Shown: positions 1-11,985 of the stretch, in pieces | Layout of the letters: every line of letters starts with the position of its first letter | How positions within the stretch are numbered: position 1 is the stretch's first letter | The notes under the pieces: generated by a model | The model's database searches: none | Told to the model about the DNA's origin: nothing | What the model saw: the letters and a program-made list of their open reading frames with translations, nothing else | Assembly: GCA_016617855.1 (NCBI GenBank) | Contig: JAECUM010001139.1 | Location: 1-64,000, forward strand | From: Megalonaias nervosa | Taxonomy: Eukaryota; Mollusca; Bivalvia; Unionida; Unionidae | Length of the DNA stretch: 64,000 nt | Reading direction: 5' to 3' | Program-made: the position numbers and the translations under genes

Positions 1-150
1 TGCCTCAGAAAGATTGTATTTTCTGGCAAGTTCAAGCAACTCATCTTTTTTCAAACTATCCAACTGCTCCTGAGTAGGACTAGAAAGAAAAGTCTCCACT
101 TTTAATGACACTGTGAATGAAAGCCTGTTGTTTTCACTAAAGATTTCAAA
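1..150 (-). mobile_element. gag-like N-terminal fragment of an LTR retrotransposon (cut by window edge)
   Basis: The minus strand has an open frame running off the left edge. It contains PTQEQLDSLKKDELLELAR, a short charged helical stretch of the kind I associate with gag-like proteins of mollusc LTR elements. It lies about 100-150 nt downstream of a tRNA-Pro primer-binding site at 247-264, where gag is expected. I see no ATG in this frame. A splice-acceptor-like TTTTCTTTCTAG lies just before SPTQEQ, so a spliced start is possible. It is not SMC2: the residues expected after the exon at 1208-1332 are different. The family assignment is inference. Confidence 0.5.
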
Positions 151-246
151 CAAAATGTAAAATAGTACTTGGGATTTAAAAACTAGGGGAATTTAAATTT
201 CAAAAAACAATCCAATCCTCTAAAATATTTTAGCCAAAATTCAAAT

Positions 247-264
247 ATCCCGGACGAGCCCCCA
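247..264 (-). other. tRNA-Pro primer-binding site
   Basis: Read on the minus strand, these 18 bases are TGGGGGCTCGTCCGGGAT. This is the classic site complementary to the 3' end of tRNA-Pro used by many retroviruses and LTR elements. It lies 10 nt downstream of the CGTAACA end of the adjacent LTR and upstream of the gag-like frame, the order expected for a minus-strand retrotransposon. Confidence 0.85.
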
Positions 265-274
265 ATTTTTTCTC

Positions 275-840
275 TGTTACGTGTAGGCTCGTACAAATGT
301 AACAAAAGAAAAGAGTGAAGTCAACAAGCTTTGTAAATTTTAACAAAATAATTTATTTTCCTAGAAAACAATGTAAAAAATAGAAAATAGGACTTACAGT
401 TTGTGAATATAATCCAAAATTTAATCCTAAGATTGATATAAGTCCTATCACTAAACAGTTCTAATTGAATCCGGGTTCGAATCTCGATGAAATTCCAATA
501 TGGAGGCAATGATGTCAGATGATGTCTGTACTGATGGTAACAGATCCTCATTGAATCACAGTTTATAATGTTTCCATTAAACTCCAGAATAAATTTCCAT
601 TGAATTTTTTTCTCCCAGAACTTTTATAAATATGAAGCACTTGTTTAGTTTTCTAGAGAATAAATTATTAAATTCCAAAATATAGATGAACTTCAAAACA
701 ATCTGGCTTCAACAATAAAAACCTCTTGAGCCCTCAAGGTTTAAAATACAACTCAAGAGATCTAGTAGAAAATGGCTGTTTTAAGCCTCGATTTTAGATC
801 ACATGGTAGTTCACGTGACAGGCTATGTGATTTCTAACTT
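275..840 (-). mobile_element. LTR of a minus-strand LTR retrotransposon
   Basis: The 3' end of the LTR (CGTAACA on the minus strand) is at 275, beside the primer-binding site. The terminal segment shares AAAAGAGTGAAG-CAACAAGCTT-GTAAAATTTAACAAA-TAATTTA-TTTCC-TAGAAAAC with copies near 2503, 16965 and 34020. The 5' boundary near 840 is approximate, judged from loss of similarity to the copy at 34020-34470. The fragment and the gag-like frame continue left out of the window, so element length is unknown. Confidence 0.7.
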
Positions 841-1207
841 GAACAGCGCAATAAAAAAAATGACAATTATCACGTAGGTAGAATAGCCCTATCTAAGAAT
901 CACATTTTCACACTGGAAATAAATAAAAAAGAAAGGCTGTTACAATTCAGCTAACACATGAGCCAAAAATGACCTTGGCAATAGCCAATCGTCTTCACTC
1001 AATGTTTACAAAATCTATGAACTAAAAATAGTGCTGAAGCAACTTTTAATCTAATCGGGTCAAGCCAATTTTTGGAAAAGAGATTCAAATCCGATGAAAA
1101 TTATCATTACAATAAAATGTAATGAACAAAATAAAAAAAAAAAGAATTCAAAACTAACACACAAGTAATTTAATGATATATTCGTAACAGTAAGAAATTG
1201 TACCCAC

Positions 1208-1332
1208 CAATGCTTTTCTGTAGGGAATTAATCTCCTCCAGTTGCTGGTGGTGTGAGCCCTGCTCCATTCTGGCCTTCGTTAGTTCAACCTCTTGCAGCT
1301 TAAGGTCATACTGTTGCTTTATTTGTGTGTAC
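1208..1332 (-). CDS. SMC2: SMC2, exon 15 of those visible: start of C-terminal coiled-coil arm
   Basis: Encodes YTQIKQQYDL...LEEINSLQKSI, corresponding to about residues 710-751, where the antiparallel coiled coil leaves the hinge and returns to the ATPase head. Residues are Gln/Glu/Lys-rich with heptad character. The acceptor is TTTTTGTGCAG/G at 1333-1334. The first base completes the codon split by the previous intron. I put the donor at 1207 (ATTG/GTGGGTA, phase 1) because the family has Glu after this Ile; GG/GTA five bases on is the alternative. The next exon is not in the window. Confidence 0.93.
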
Positions 1333-1677
1333 CTGCACAAAAAGTTGAGAAGACTATGTAATACTTGTTAAAATTCCCTTGTTTGTTGATGTATTCCCAG
1401 ATGTTCCTTGTAAAGAATTGTAATGAATGGAGTTAAAAATTATTGTAGAAGTTTCTCTTTAAATTTTACAGAGAAAAACAAAAACAAAAGAGGGCGTGGA
1501 TTCAGTCAGATAATTAAGTTCTTTTTCAAGGATTTTTAAAAACATTTTAGATGCCTGTTGTCCCCCACCCACCCTCAGTGAGATCTGTCATTCATCAACA
1601 TATCAAACCTTGCCATATCAACAGATTTTTAAAGTATCCCTTGACTACTATGTTTATACTTCACCACTAAGACTTAC
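1333..1677 (-). other. SMC2 intron, 345 bp
   Basis: Short AT-rich intron with GT-AG ends (donor AA/GTAAGT at 1677, acceptor GTGCAG at 1333). I recognise no element in it. Confidence 0.85.
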
Positions 1678-1813
1678 TTCTCAGCCACTTTTTTTACGGA
1701 GCTCAATTCAGCTTCCACTTCTCCCAATTTCTTCCCTTTTTCCATTAGCTGATCTTCTATATCTCTTAATTCAGCCAGCTTCTCTAGTATAGAGCTGGTC
1801 TGAGCACGAGCAC
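1678..1813 (-). CDS. SMC2: SMC2 exon: hinge exit and coiled coil
   Basis: Encodes (G)ARAQTSSILEKLAEL...VKKVAE(K), about residues 665-709. The opening GAR completes the GGAR motif at the end of the hinge, split by the intron (phase 1). The rest is charged amphipathic coiled coil. Acceptor TTTCTTAG/GT at 1814-1815; donor AGAA/GTAAGT at 1677 in phase 2. The length of 136 bp (2 + 44 codons + 2) keeps frame with both neighbours. Confidence 0.95.
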
Positions 1814-2383
1814 CTAAGAAAGTATAAGAGGATTTTAAGGTACAAAGATATATACTGAGAACAAGAAATGCGTCTTAAAAAACAACATGGTATACCCCTT
1901 GACAAGGTGCAGATGTATTAAAGGGCATACTAGTGTAAGGTGAGTGGTAATTATGTGATGTTATATTCCATATATGAATTAAATTCAAAAAGGCTTTCCT
2001 GAAATACAATAATAAAAATATATTAATCAAAGTGTTATACTTCTTGACCTGATAATACCAAATACGAAGTGAATCTGGAATGTGTTACTGTATGCATGTA
2101 TGTACTTATAAGGTGAGTCCAAGTGCAATACTTGAATGTTCATATTATCAACTAACAAGTTCCTTGTTAAACAAAGAGGGACTTGATAAAGTTCTTGCAT
2201 TTATTTTAAAAACCAAATTTTGAGTCAATTATACATCTTGTATGGCAATGTCAGTATGTGCAGATAATATGGAAAAGAATAGAAAATATTACATACAGGC
2301 AATATAACATTCAAATAATGACAAAAAGGTCTTACTTGGTTTTAATTAATTTGAAATATGCAATAGAATTGAATATGTTTCAT

Positions 2384-2496
<113 letters not shown>

Positions 2497-2502
2497 TCCT
2501 TG

Positions 2503-2960
2503 TTACGACTCCATGGTCATTAACTAAGTAACGGAAAGAAGTAAAAGTCAAAAAGTTTTGTAAAATTATAAATGAAAATGTGAGAGGTACTTTCATTATT
2601 ATGAAGTGAATCCAAAATAATCCTGAAAAAGTTCTATAAAAGTAAAAATGAATGAAAAGTTATATAAATTTAAAAACTACAAAAGAACTGGTCTGCCAAG
2701 AAACTGTCCAGAACTCCTTTGAATAATTCACAACAGTTCCAATATTCTTGTCCAGCAGAGCACTTTCTGTTTCCACTGAACAGTCCAAACAAATGTTTTT
2801 CCTCTCAAATAATATCTAAATACAGTATAAATCACAGCTGTAGACTTTGTTACATCAGAAACACAAGACGACTCTAAAACAGGAATGAATCTGATTGCCC
2901 AGTTCTCTCCTTATTTACACCTTCGATAGTCTATTACAACTATGTCACAATATATCCCAC
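2503..2960 (-). mobile_element. LTR copy related to 275-840
   Basis: Begins TGTTACGACTCC and continues with GTAACGGAAAGAAGTAAAAG and the GTTTTGTAAAATTATAAA block, in the same order as the LTR at 275. No internal retrotransposon sequence is visible next to it, so it looks like a solo LTR or fragment. The far boundary is approximate. Confidence 0.55.
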
Positions 2961-4599
2961 GTGATATATCCCATGTACTACTCTATTTTGAAATACCTGT
3001 TCAAGTGACTTAGTCCATCCAATGTAAAATTACTTAATTCTTCTAAAACCGTCCAAACCACACCAGCCAATGAGAAATTAACCCAAAGGCATCAACAATT
3101 CTTATTATTAAGATTATATAATAATTAGTAATTGTTAACACATAAGTATTAAAGATCTATTTATAAATCCTATGTGATTTTATGTTCTTAATAACCCCCC
3201 AAAAGACCCTGGTCACACAAGCAAAATCTACCTAAAGATAACAACAACAATTTACAGTCATGAATTAAAATTAAAAGAATTAGATAAAATCATGTACCAG
3301 GAGTTACACACACACTTGTAAATTTAAAAATTAAATTCCTTCATTAGTTGGTGGCCTATCAGCCCTAACAAATGCCTATGCCATTGAATGCAATTTAAAT
3401 CACTACCATTTACCTTCTCACTCTGATAAATTAACAAAGAACTGTGTTTCAAGTGAAACCCTGATATGTCTCTCAAAAGGAGCCATTCATATATCAAAGG
3501 ACATGACCTCATTACCCCAATCATGATCCAAGCGCAATAATGCCATGGGAAGTAAGGGAAGTATTCTAAAAAGGGTGTAAAGTGGATGGAAAAGACAACA
3601 AAACTATAACCAAAAACAAGTACTTTTTTGACCAAATGACACCATTCCATTCACTGACATAGTATAAGAATAGGATTTGTACAAGGTGATAGATAAGAAT
3701 ATGATATCATAGTTAAAAAAGGCATTGAATTCTAGACCCAACTGCACCATGCAGGGATAAAACTGAGCAATGGTGGGATAAGGAGAAATAAGTATAGTAT
3801 TCAAACTATGAAGTGAATATTCTAAATATGTAATACATGGTATGAAAAGATTAATTAAAACATAAGAATGAAATCCTTTAATAAATGGTGTCCTATATAT
3901 TAACCCTAGAGCTCCACCAACAGATCTGACCCAGGGGTTGGGGTAGTAAAATCCATAAGGTTTGTGTGATGTTAAATTCCAAATGTGAAACTAACTGGTT
4001 ATGGAAATGTGAATGAAGAACAAAACTGAACTAAAATATATTGCCATTATAATTCTGACATCATGGTCTCACCAAGGGGCAGGGGTGGTACCAGGAGATT
4101 GGGAGTATGTGTGTGTGTGTTTATGTGTTTTGGATTTTTAACGTAGTTTTAAAACATTTTCAGTCATATTGCTATGATGTCTGTAATGTGGCAGATTATA
4201 GTGATGTCAAGCACTGGGGCATCATGCTGCAGATATGTTGCATCATGTCTCACCCAGTCACATTATCCTGACACAGGCCAACCAGTCCTAACACTAATCT
4301 GTTAATGCTGAGTGCCAAGCGAGGCAGCTGCTAGTGCTTGCCTGATATCACTCACCAGGCATGCATTGGTCTTAAAGGCAAAAAGTACTAAGGCAGGTAA
4401 ATTTGGTTAAAATGCACCCATGTCAGGATAATTTCCATCTAATTGGATGAAACTGGTTGATATGTTTAACTCTGCTTCTACTGTGAAAACTTCAGCTTAA
4501 CTAGGAACAGTACTGGCAATTTTCATGAGAATGTGAAAGGTGCCAATACTAGGACCTATCAAATCTGGTTTTGATATGGTTAGACAAAACGACAGAAAA

Positions 4600-5560
4600 T
4601 TGTTGATGAATTTTAAAAAAAATATATATTAGTAACAGCTGTACTTGATGGTAGATAATTATCATCTGTAAGTTTTCCACCTGATTGTTATGGAGGCCAT
4701 TGTTAGGGGTGCCTCCCCAAACACAATTCTGCCAAAACATGTCCTAATAAACACTCTACCAAGTTTGAAAAAAATTGACTCTCAGCCATTCTCAAGTCAA
4801 AAACAGGTTTTCTATCTGATTTCTATCGAGGGTATACTGTTGCTAAAGGTTCCACCATTAACAAATTCTGAAAGACCATGTCCTAAGAATCCTTCATATA
4901 ATATTTGATTAAAATTGGCTGATCCATTCTAGAGATAAAGCCAAAAATAGATTTTCTGCCTAACTGCTAAGGAAGCCACACACTGCTAGGGAGTTGCCCT
5001 AGAAGCAAATCTGGTTAGATACGTTAGACTAATTGTTCCTTCCAAGTTTAATTAAAAATGGCTCACATGGTTGCTATGAATGCCACACTGCTGCCAGGGG
5101 AGCCAGCCCACACATAAATCTGACAAAAAATAACCTAAGACACTGTCCAGAAAAGTTTGATCAAACATGGGCTCACCATTCCATGTGGTTCTTAGAATGC
5201 CTCACTGCTGCAAGGAAAGCTATCCCAAAATCAATTTAAAACAAGCATGTCCTCAGAACATTCCTACCAAGGTTAGAGCAGGCTGTGCTGTTGATAAGAA
5301 AAAGTTGAAAATAGGTTTTTCACCTGGTTGTTAAAGGAGCCACACTGTTACAAGGGAAACCACCCCTGACAAATTCTTGAGAAACATTCCTTCCAAATTT
5401 GATCAAACTTAGCGCAGCTGTTCTGGATAAGTTTGAAATAGGCTTTCCATATGTTTGCTAGCACAGCCAAACTTGCTAGCGAGTTAACCTGAACACAATT
5501 TTGATAAAGCATGTCCTAAGGAACAGTGGCCTAGCAATTTTCAAGACTTAAAAAAGCAAA
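4600..5560 (+). repeat. Diverged minisatellite, ~165-bp units, about five to six copies
   Basis: The same ordered motifs recur: a TTTGATCAAA/AATTGGC-type line, GAAAATAGGTTTT, a TTGCTATGGAGGCCACACTG-type line, a line ending in GCCACCCC, then ACAAATCTGACAAAACATG and CCTAAGAA. Examples start near 4650, 4815, 4960, 5120, 5290 and 5440. Units are heavily mutated. A GGACTGACAGACACTGG segment follows at about 5573. Short frames inside are not genes. Confidence 0.8.
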
Positions 5561-5668
5561 TACAAATGTGGGTGGACTGACAGACACTGGATGCAAGGCC
5601 AAGCCATGAGCTTAGTTTTCTCCCTGCATGCTTCAATGAGCTATTGTATAAAAAACTCAGTCTGGTAA

Positions 5669-5850
5669 GGAGCTGTGGTGGATCAGTTGTAGTGTGCCTG
5701 TCTTGTGACTGAATGGGTGCAGGTTCAAATCATACATTGGATCAGCAGTGCAAATAACTGATGTGTTGCTATACCAAACCACCAAACCAAACAAAAACCT
5801 GCTATGGCATAAAACACCAAACCCAACAAAACCAAACCATTCTGGTACCA
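5669..5850 (+). mobile_element. tRNA-derived SINE
   Basis: The head resembles a tRNA, with a degenerate A box (GGATCAGTTGTAGTGTG, about 5675-5690) and a B box GGTTCAAATC at 5722-5731. It is followed by a CCAAAC/CAAAACC-rich tail. A working tRNA is unlikely because the arms pair poorly and the tail is repetitive. I cannot name the SINE family. Confidence 0.6.
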
Positions 5851-6600
5851 TACAATTTCAGACCTGTTTACCCTCTAATCCCATAAGTGTAGTTTTACAA
5901 ACCCAAATGTGTAGTTTGTGACACTCATGTGTAGTCAAACTCTTTGTGGAGAAATTTTACTTGGGAGGGGAAGACAAGCATGTGAAAAATAGAAGTAGAA
6001 AATTTGGGCCAAAAAAAGGGCTATTTTCTAAGATATAAACAAACAAAGAAACTCATCTCTGAAGTCCTTTTTGAATGTCTGAATAGCCAACTTAACATGT
6101 TTTTTCAATGGACTGTTATCCATAACAGCATAGATGTTCCAGATAGCGAGATTCTTGGATAAAGCAAAGACTGAAGCTCCGACTCAAACGAACTGAGAAG
6201 CCATGAGGACTGGAAGTTATGGTTAACCAGAAACAGTGAAAATCAAGTTATGCATTTTACAGTTTGTAGACCCTGTCAGACACAGATTATTCTATTATTA
6301 TTCTAAATGTATAGTTTGGTATGTGAATGAGTAGCTTCATAATTGGTGGTTGATTTGTGTAGAAACTATGCGTAAACGGTAGAAGCAGGCAGGTTGCAAT
6401 TTGGTCAAGGGCAATAAATTTAAGGTTTAACTATAGTTAAGTTGATTTTGGAGCTGCATTTGACTATAAATGAACTGTAAAAGAAGTACAGCCACAAACG
6501 CTTTAAAAACCACAATCACTTGACCTTTATCATCAAATAAATAGAAGGAGAAACATTTATAAAACTAACAAGAATTTTCCAAGTAAACCCTAATCCTTAC

Positions 6601-6805
6601 CTCCTGTCAGTGTTCCTGCTGGGTCAAAGGAATCTCCCTCAAGTGTGACAGATTTTTTCATGATTTTCTCATCATAGGTCACCTTCTTGGCTGTATTCAT
6701 ATCTGTGCAGACAAATGAAAAGCCAAACACAAACTCCATGGCAGGTTGAAGGTCCTTCTCATAACCGATCAAGGATAAGGCAGTCTGGACATTGTCTGGA
6801 CCAAC
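6601..6805 (-). CDS. SMC2: SMC2 exon: second half of hinge
   Basis: Encodes [10 protein letters not shown]...[14 protein letters not shown]...[10 protein letters not shown](G), about residues 597-665. [23 protein letters not shown] and FDP-GTL-GG are hallmark SMC2 hinge residues. The Gly-rich end belongs to the hinge dimer interface, where SMC2 pairs with SMC4. Acceptor TTTTCTAG/GTTGG at 6806-6807; donor GGAG/GTAAGG at 6600 (phase 1). 205 bp = 68 codons + 1. Confidence 0.97.
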
Positions 6806-9051
6806 CTAGAAAATGAAACAAAGGATAAAGTACTAATACACAATTTATCATTATTCATCACTGCAACAAACAAGTTTAGATTTCGACTATTATTACAGTG
6901 GAACTCATTAAAAACTGAAATCTAAGTATACCTAAATCCCCTCAAGACCAATTGTTTTTTTGTCCTGATATTTTCCTTCTTTAATATCATTTTTCTCCTG
7001 TAAACTGAAACCCCTCAACTCTGAGTACAAAAACAAAAATTTCAATTATATGCTTTAACCTCCCCCCACCCCCTCAACTCAGTTCAAAGTTCGAAATTTA
7101 TTTCAGCTGCTAAATTCATGAAATATTAATTACAATTAACAAGTACTGTAGTGGACTAATCAGTGAGACAAAGACCCAGAAAATGTCCCATGGGCAAACA
7201 AGGTTAAAACAATACTTGACACATGCGCTGACACAGATTAGGACTTACAATAGGCTGATATGGTCTTTGCATCAAGCAAAAGAGCCAGCTTTTAAGGCTA
7301 ATTACATGTATTAATAACTAAATGCTTGTAGGTAAACTATTTAAGAAATATCATTACATGCATTTAGGTAGGCAAGACTGTTGTTTGTCTTCACTCAAAT
7401 GTCAATATGTCAGAATGAGCAGCTAAGCAACAAAGGATTTTATTATCCTTACAAGATAAAATCTGTCTAATCAGTGAGTATGAATTTGTGCCAAAATCTA
7501 CACTTGAAGTAACTAGGGGAAAAACTGCACGGGAACAGCTACTGTTTCAAATATTCTAAAGAGAATTGAGTTCTACAAAAATAATTTTTTAAAGAAGAGT
7601 GATGCAAACAAGTATCATTTCAACAATGATTCAAATTTGACAAACTGAATGATGTTGTATAGCAATGGTTCAGCCAAGCTAGGACCAATATCAATCGTTG
7701 ATTTTTAAAGATCTAACAGATGTTTAGACCATTGGAAAACACAATATTCTGTAAAGGGATTTAAAGATTGTGGCAATGTGACTTTCAGGAGGAAAGTATA
7801 TTGGTCAGCTAATTCTTCATTAAATACATTAAAAAAAACCCAGCTCTCTCTTAATCTTATGCACTCTTACACTGACAGTGACGCTCTCATAATTACATTC
7901 TCTCCCTCTTGTCATGTAAGCACTTTGAAAAAGGCTTTGTTCACAACTGCAAAAACCTCAGTAAACCAAAAACTTTGCAACACTGAAAAAGTTTCTGGGG
8001 TTTTCGGTTTTGAGGGGTTTAACTGTACTCTTCTTCTTATAATTATTACTACTACTATTAATATCGTCTCACCAGAGCCCTAGACAAGCACTGCATTTGT
8101 GGAATTTAGACAAACTGACTAAAAGTTCACAGAGAAATAATGCATTCAGTATTATACAAAACTTTCAGCATATACTGCTCTTGTTGCAAGCAGTCCATGT
8201 TTCATGACGCTGTTTGATCAATATAAACAATACAGTCAGAAGAAATTTAAGCTGTTTGTTCATGTTTGAAAATAATATTATTTGAACACACTTTTAATTA
8301 ATTTTTGATCACTAAGCAATTGACAATTTCAGAAAGGCATCACTAATGTCTTGATTAAGGCACAGTCAGGAATATAAACTTTGTGTTTATGGTGTTCACA
8401 ATATACTCCACTGAATTTTAAAAAATTAAATTTAGTTTCAATCCAGGGAGTGAAAATAGCCCCTTCATGAATAAGAGTTCTGCACTTACTGTCAAAAATA
8501 AAGCAAGGGCTATTTTTGTATAGAGTCATACTGTCCATACATGTGTAATGTCCTTGTTCTCCTCCATCACATTAAACAAAAATATATGAAACTTGGGTCT
8601 ATGATAGTCCCATAAGTGTAGAATGTCCTGGTGATTTTACTTACTATAAAAATACCCCCCACCCCAGTTGTTTGTCTCATGTTTGAGAACTGGGTATGTG
8701 TAATCAATGACCAAAATTGTCCACAAAATGTCACACTACATCCCCACTATATAACAAGGTACATGCTTACTTGGCATGAAGACAAACAAAATGCACTAAC
8801 CAGCTGAAATTTGTCCCTGGGGCAGATTTACCCTCACAGACCTATTATAGTCTCATACTTCAGGGAGGTCAAAACAGGGAAGCATGAGGAAAATACAAAA
8901 TTCTGATTATTACATAATTACTTTTGCTTATTATTATGTACATGTATCTTTACAATGCTAAAATAAGTCTTATTTAAATTTTCATAAGTTTCAAGCATAC
9001 AATAACTACTTGGTATACATTTCTTCAGGATACTAATTAAAAATACCGTAC
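6806..9051 (-). other. SMC2 intron, 2.2 kb
   Basis: AT-rich sequence with scattered short frames. I recognise no mobile element, RNA gene or repeat array in it. Confidence 0.75.
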
Positions 9052-9198
9052 CAGAGACTCGGCTCTTTTGATAACATCAGGACCAATAGCACGGGCTGAT
9101 ATTTTGTTCAGTGGTATGATGGTATATCTACGTTTTAGCTCGCCTTTATTAAGAAGCTGTTTCCCAGTGATTTCTGTGTCCACTACAACATTGTACAA
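9052..9198 (-). CDS. SMC2: SMC2 exon: central hinge
   Basis: Encodes [20 protein letters not shown]...[13 protein letters not shown]...AESL, about residues 548-596. The LYNVVVDTE and [18 protein letters not shown] stretches are among the most conserved parts of the SMC2 hinge. Acceptor CATTTCAG/TTG at 9199-9200; donor CTG/GTACGG at 9051. 147 bp is exactly 49 codons, phase 0 at both ends. Confidence 0.97.
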
Positions 9199-10346
9199 CT
9201 GAAATGAAAGACATGAGTTGATATGCAAATCTCCAAAGATGACAAATGCAGACTTAATTTTAAAAATCTAGACCCCCCCCCCCAACACACAGCAATATTT
9301 GATGGTGGATTCGCATCATTGGTATACATTAAAAGGTCTCCAAGATAAGATGCTTCCCTGTGAAACTTTGGTCAAATTCTGTTGAGTGGTCTTTGAAAAG
9401 TCACTTCAGGGATTTTCGCTGTCTGCTCTAGTAAAACTGGATGGCACATCAGCATTTGTGATAACTAAAAGGCCTTCATGCCAGGATGCATTCTTTGTTT
9501 CCTTCATGGTCAAATTATGTTTATTGACCATCAAAAGTGGCCACATTACTAAAATTAAAAAACTTATATAAATGACTTATCTAAAACCAATAAACCAAGA
9601 AAGGCTATACATGTCAGCCAGTATTACTGGTGGAAGAAGAAATCGTGAAAATTCTGGTAAGAACCACCGACCCATGGGAAATTACCCTCATTTACTGAGC
9701 CCGAGACTCAAACAAAAGTGGACAGAGGAGAGATGGCAGTGATCGTTATGTAACACAATATATTGCTCTTTTAACCTATAAGTGGCATGAAAGTTGGCTT
9801 GGTAGGCAAAACACTACAACTGTGGATGGTAGGCAAAGTCAATAACACATCGAGGAAATAAAAAGATCTAGGGTAATTACTATTTTGCCCAAACTGCTCC
9901 CAGCATAGACCCTAAAATTTAGCTGATATTTTTGTTGTTTTTGACTCGTACGCTTCCTATATGCTGGCTGATCTAATGTTCTATTGTCTTTAGCCCATGG
10001 AGAAACATGTGATGAATGGCAATTTTGAAGTTAACTTGCATAGCATGTTAGTAAGAGGAGTGCTGGAGAGTGTGTGTGTTTTGGATTTTTAACAATTTGA
10101 GTTATATCGCTGAGGAAGCAAATATGCCATGTTACTGTTGAGAAATTAACTGTGATCTTTCAAACTGAGCATAATGTTTCAGAATAGTTTTATGAAAGTA
10201 ACAACAAAAATAATTCAACTTACTAATTTTGATCTACACACTTAGCCAACATGTCAAGGACCTTGTCTATTCAAATTTATCTGGGTGGAGAGCTGAAAGT
10301 GAATTTCTCATTAAAAATAAACCTATTTTGATGAGGACCATCTCAC
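9199..10346 (-). other. SMC2 intron, 1.1 kb
   Basis: Contains a C11 homopolymer at about 9271 and a degraded minus-strand SINE at 9601-9745. The rest (9210-9590, 9750-10340) shows nothing recognisable. Confidence 0.75.
9601..9745 (-). mobile_element. Degraded SINE fragment of the Ser/Leu-tRNA-headed family
   Basis: Matches the complete SINE at 16411-16671 in order: AGGCTATACATG, GCCAGTATTA-TGGTGGA, AAGAACCACCGACCCA and GAGACTC. The B-box region is mutated and the 3' tail and A box are missing, so this is an old truncated copy. Confidence 0.75.
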
Positions 10347-10485
10347 CTTGCCTCCAGCCGAGACCTCCAGAGCTGTGGCTGTTTTGATGTCCTTCACTTT
10401 GATTAAATTACAGACCAAACCATGGACCTTTCTCCTGTCAAAATTCTTCTCTGGATCTTTGTACTCAAATTGAAGCTGAGGGAAC
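10347..10485 (-). CDS. SMC2: SMC2 exon: start of hinge
   Basis: Encodes (R)[20 protein letters not shown]...[13 protein letters not shown], about residues 502-547. [15 protein letters not shown] is the SMC2 signature at coiled-coil-to-hinge entry, followed by the V-GLV-NLI-VKD core and ATALE. Acceptor TTACATCAG/G at 10486-10487; the first base completes the split Arg codon. Donor GGCAAG/GTGAGA at 10346, phase 0. 139 bp = 1 + 46 codons. Confidence 0.97.
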
Positions 10486-10739
10486 CTGATGTAAGAGAAA
10501 AGTATTATGAAATCAAACATGACAACTGAAAACTACTGAGTCTTTTACCATATACTGCTGATTACTGCAAAAAGAATGCATACTGAAAATTAATAGCATG
10601 TTGGTTTGAGCAACGTTGATAGACAGCAAGAGGAACATTGTCCGCTAAGTTTGATTGGATCAGTTCACAGCGATATCCAATTGAAATTGAGATAGAGGGT
10701 GTGATTACAATGCAGACCCGAATGATACCTTCTGAAATC

Positions 10740-11985
10740 GTACGGGTAATTTAGTATTCGGCTGGAAGGATTGCAGATCAATAGGGTTTACTCTGAGAAA
10801 GAAGCCACTCGTAATCTGACGACAGAACTTAGAGGTAGATTCTAAGGAAAGACAAAGTTTTGAAAAGGTCAGTAAGTTATTTGCTCGATTTTTGCAGAAT
10901 ATTATGGCATCATAATTGTAATTATTTGTAGTATGTTCACTTAATTACTAGGATCATTTAGTATGTAAAATTACCTTTGTAGTGTTTCATTTACATGCGT
11001 ATTTGAGAAATGGGCTTGTAGACAATTATTAGATGCGTGGCGGAATTATATAGATTATTAGCTTGTGGTTAGAATTAATTCTGTAATTCGCTATTAGGTT
11101 ACTTCGTAGTAAAAACCAGTGCATTTACAAATGAGTTATGTTAGAATTTACACATGCTTGAATTGTGAATTTGGAAACAGGGTTGAAGTATGTAAGATTA
11201 GTTACTATAGACGTATGCGTATATCAGAGCAAGGATATTTGAATATTTGTGTACTTTGTATGAGTTGTAAGGTAAAGAAATGCGTCTGATTATTGTGATA
11301 TTGTTAAGTATAATGGGATTAGGAATATGTACTGATGTGATGGAATTTACTGATGTATAAGAAGTAACTGATACCATGCTGTATTATGACATTTGTTTTA
11401 CCATACAAGAACGTATGAGTATCTCGATGTGAACGAATGTGTGATCAAAGAAATCTGATAGGTGTTATCTGATGATAGGCTCTGTGTAGTGTGAGATGAG
11501 AGGGCTAAGGAAAAAGATTGTACCGTCCTTGTGTTTTCACATGAAGCTTTTTAAGGGACAGAGAACTTCCGGTTCCATTGGGCTCCAAGTCTTCAAGAGT
11601 TGGAGACGGAATTGAGACTGTGGCTGAGACAGTCGAAGTCGACAGAAGTGCAGTTGTGGGGGAGAAAGTGGAGGAGGAGAAGGAGTCAAGAGACAGTCGA
11701 GGATGAGGAGGAGAAGAAATCTGGAGAAAGGTCGGGGAGGAAGAGGAGAAAGAATTGGGATAAATAAGAGAGAGAAAGGATACAACAGATCAGTAGAAAT
11801 ACAAGGACAGGTGGAAATCAACCTCACACTGCTAATAAGTGATGCAATAGGCTTATTAAAGGGTTGAGCGGAAGGAGTGTAATTGGAAATTTGAGTCATT
11901 TGATTACTGAATTGTTATTCATTGAATATCAACCATTTTTGTATGTTTAACCATCTAACCATCGGCATTACTGACTGGGGGCTCA
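10740..11985 (+). mobile_element. Candidate LTR/leader block of uncertain type
   Basis: This block reads differently from surrounding intron, with fewer A/T homopolymers and a purine-rich stretch at about 11640-11775. It ends with TGACTGGGGGCTCAGTG, in which TGGGGGCTC (11976-11984) equals the first half of a tRNA-Pro primer-binding site. No gag or pol frame follows. A proline-rich minus-strand frame across the purine tract looks compositional. The LTR interpretation is tentative. Confidence 0.3.

Noticed and set aside
5669..5745. A functional tRNA gene
   Set aside because: Stems do not pair well and the sequence runs into a CAAAC-rich tail; better explained as a SINE.
11537..11899. Proline/serine/leucine-rich minus-strand frame as a gene
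   Set aside because: The composition is explained by the purine-rich tract on the other strand; no domain, splice or start context supports it.
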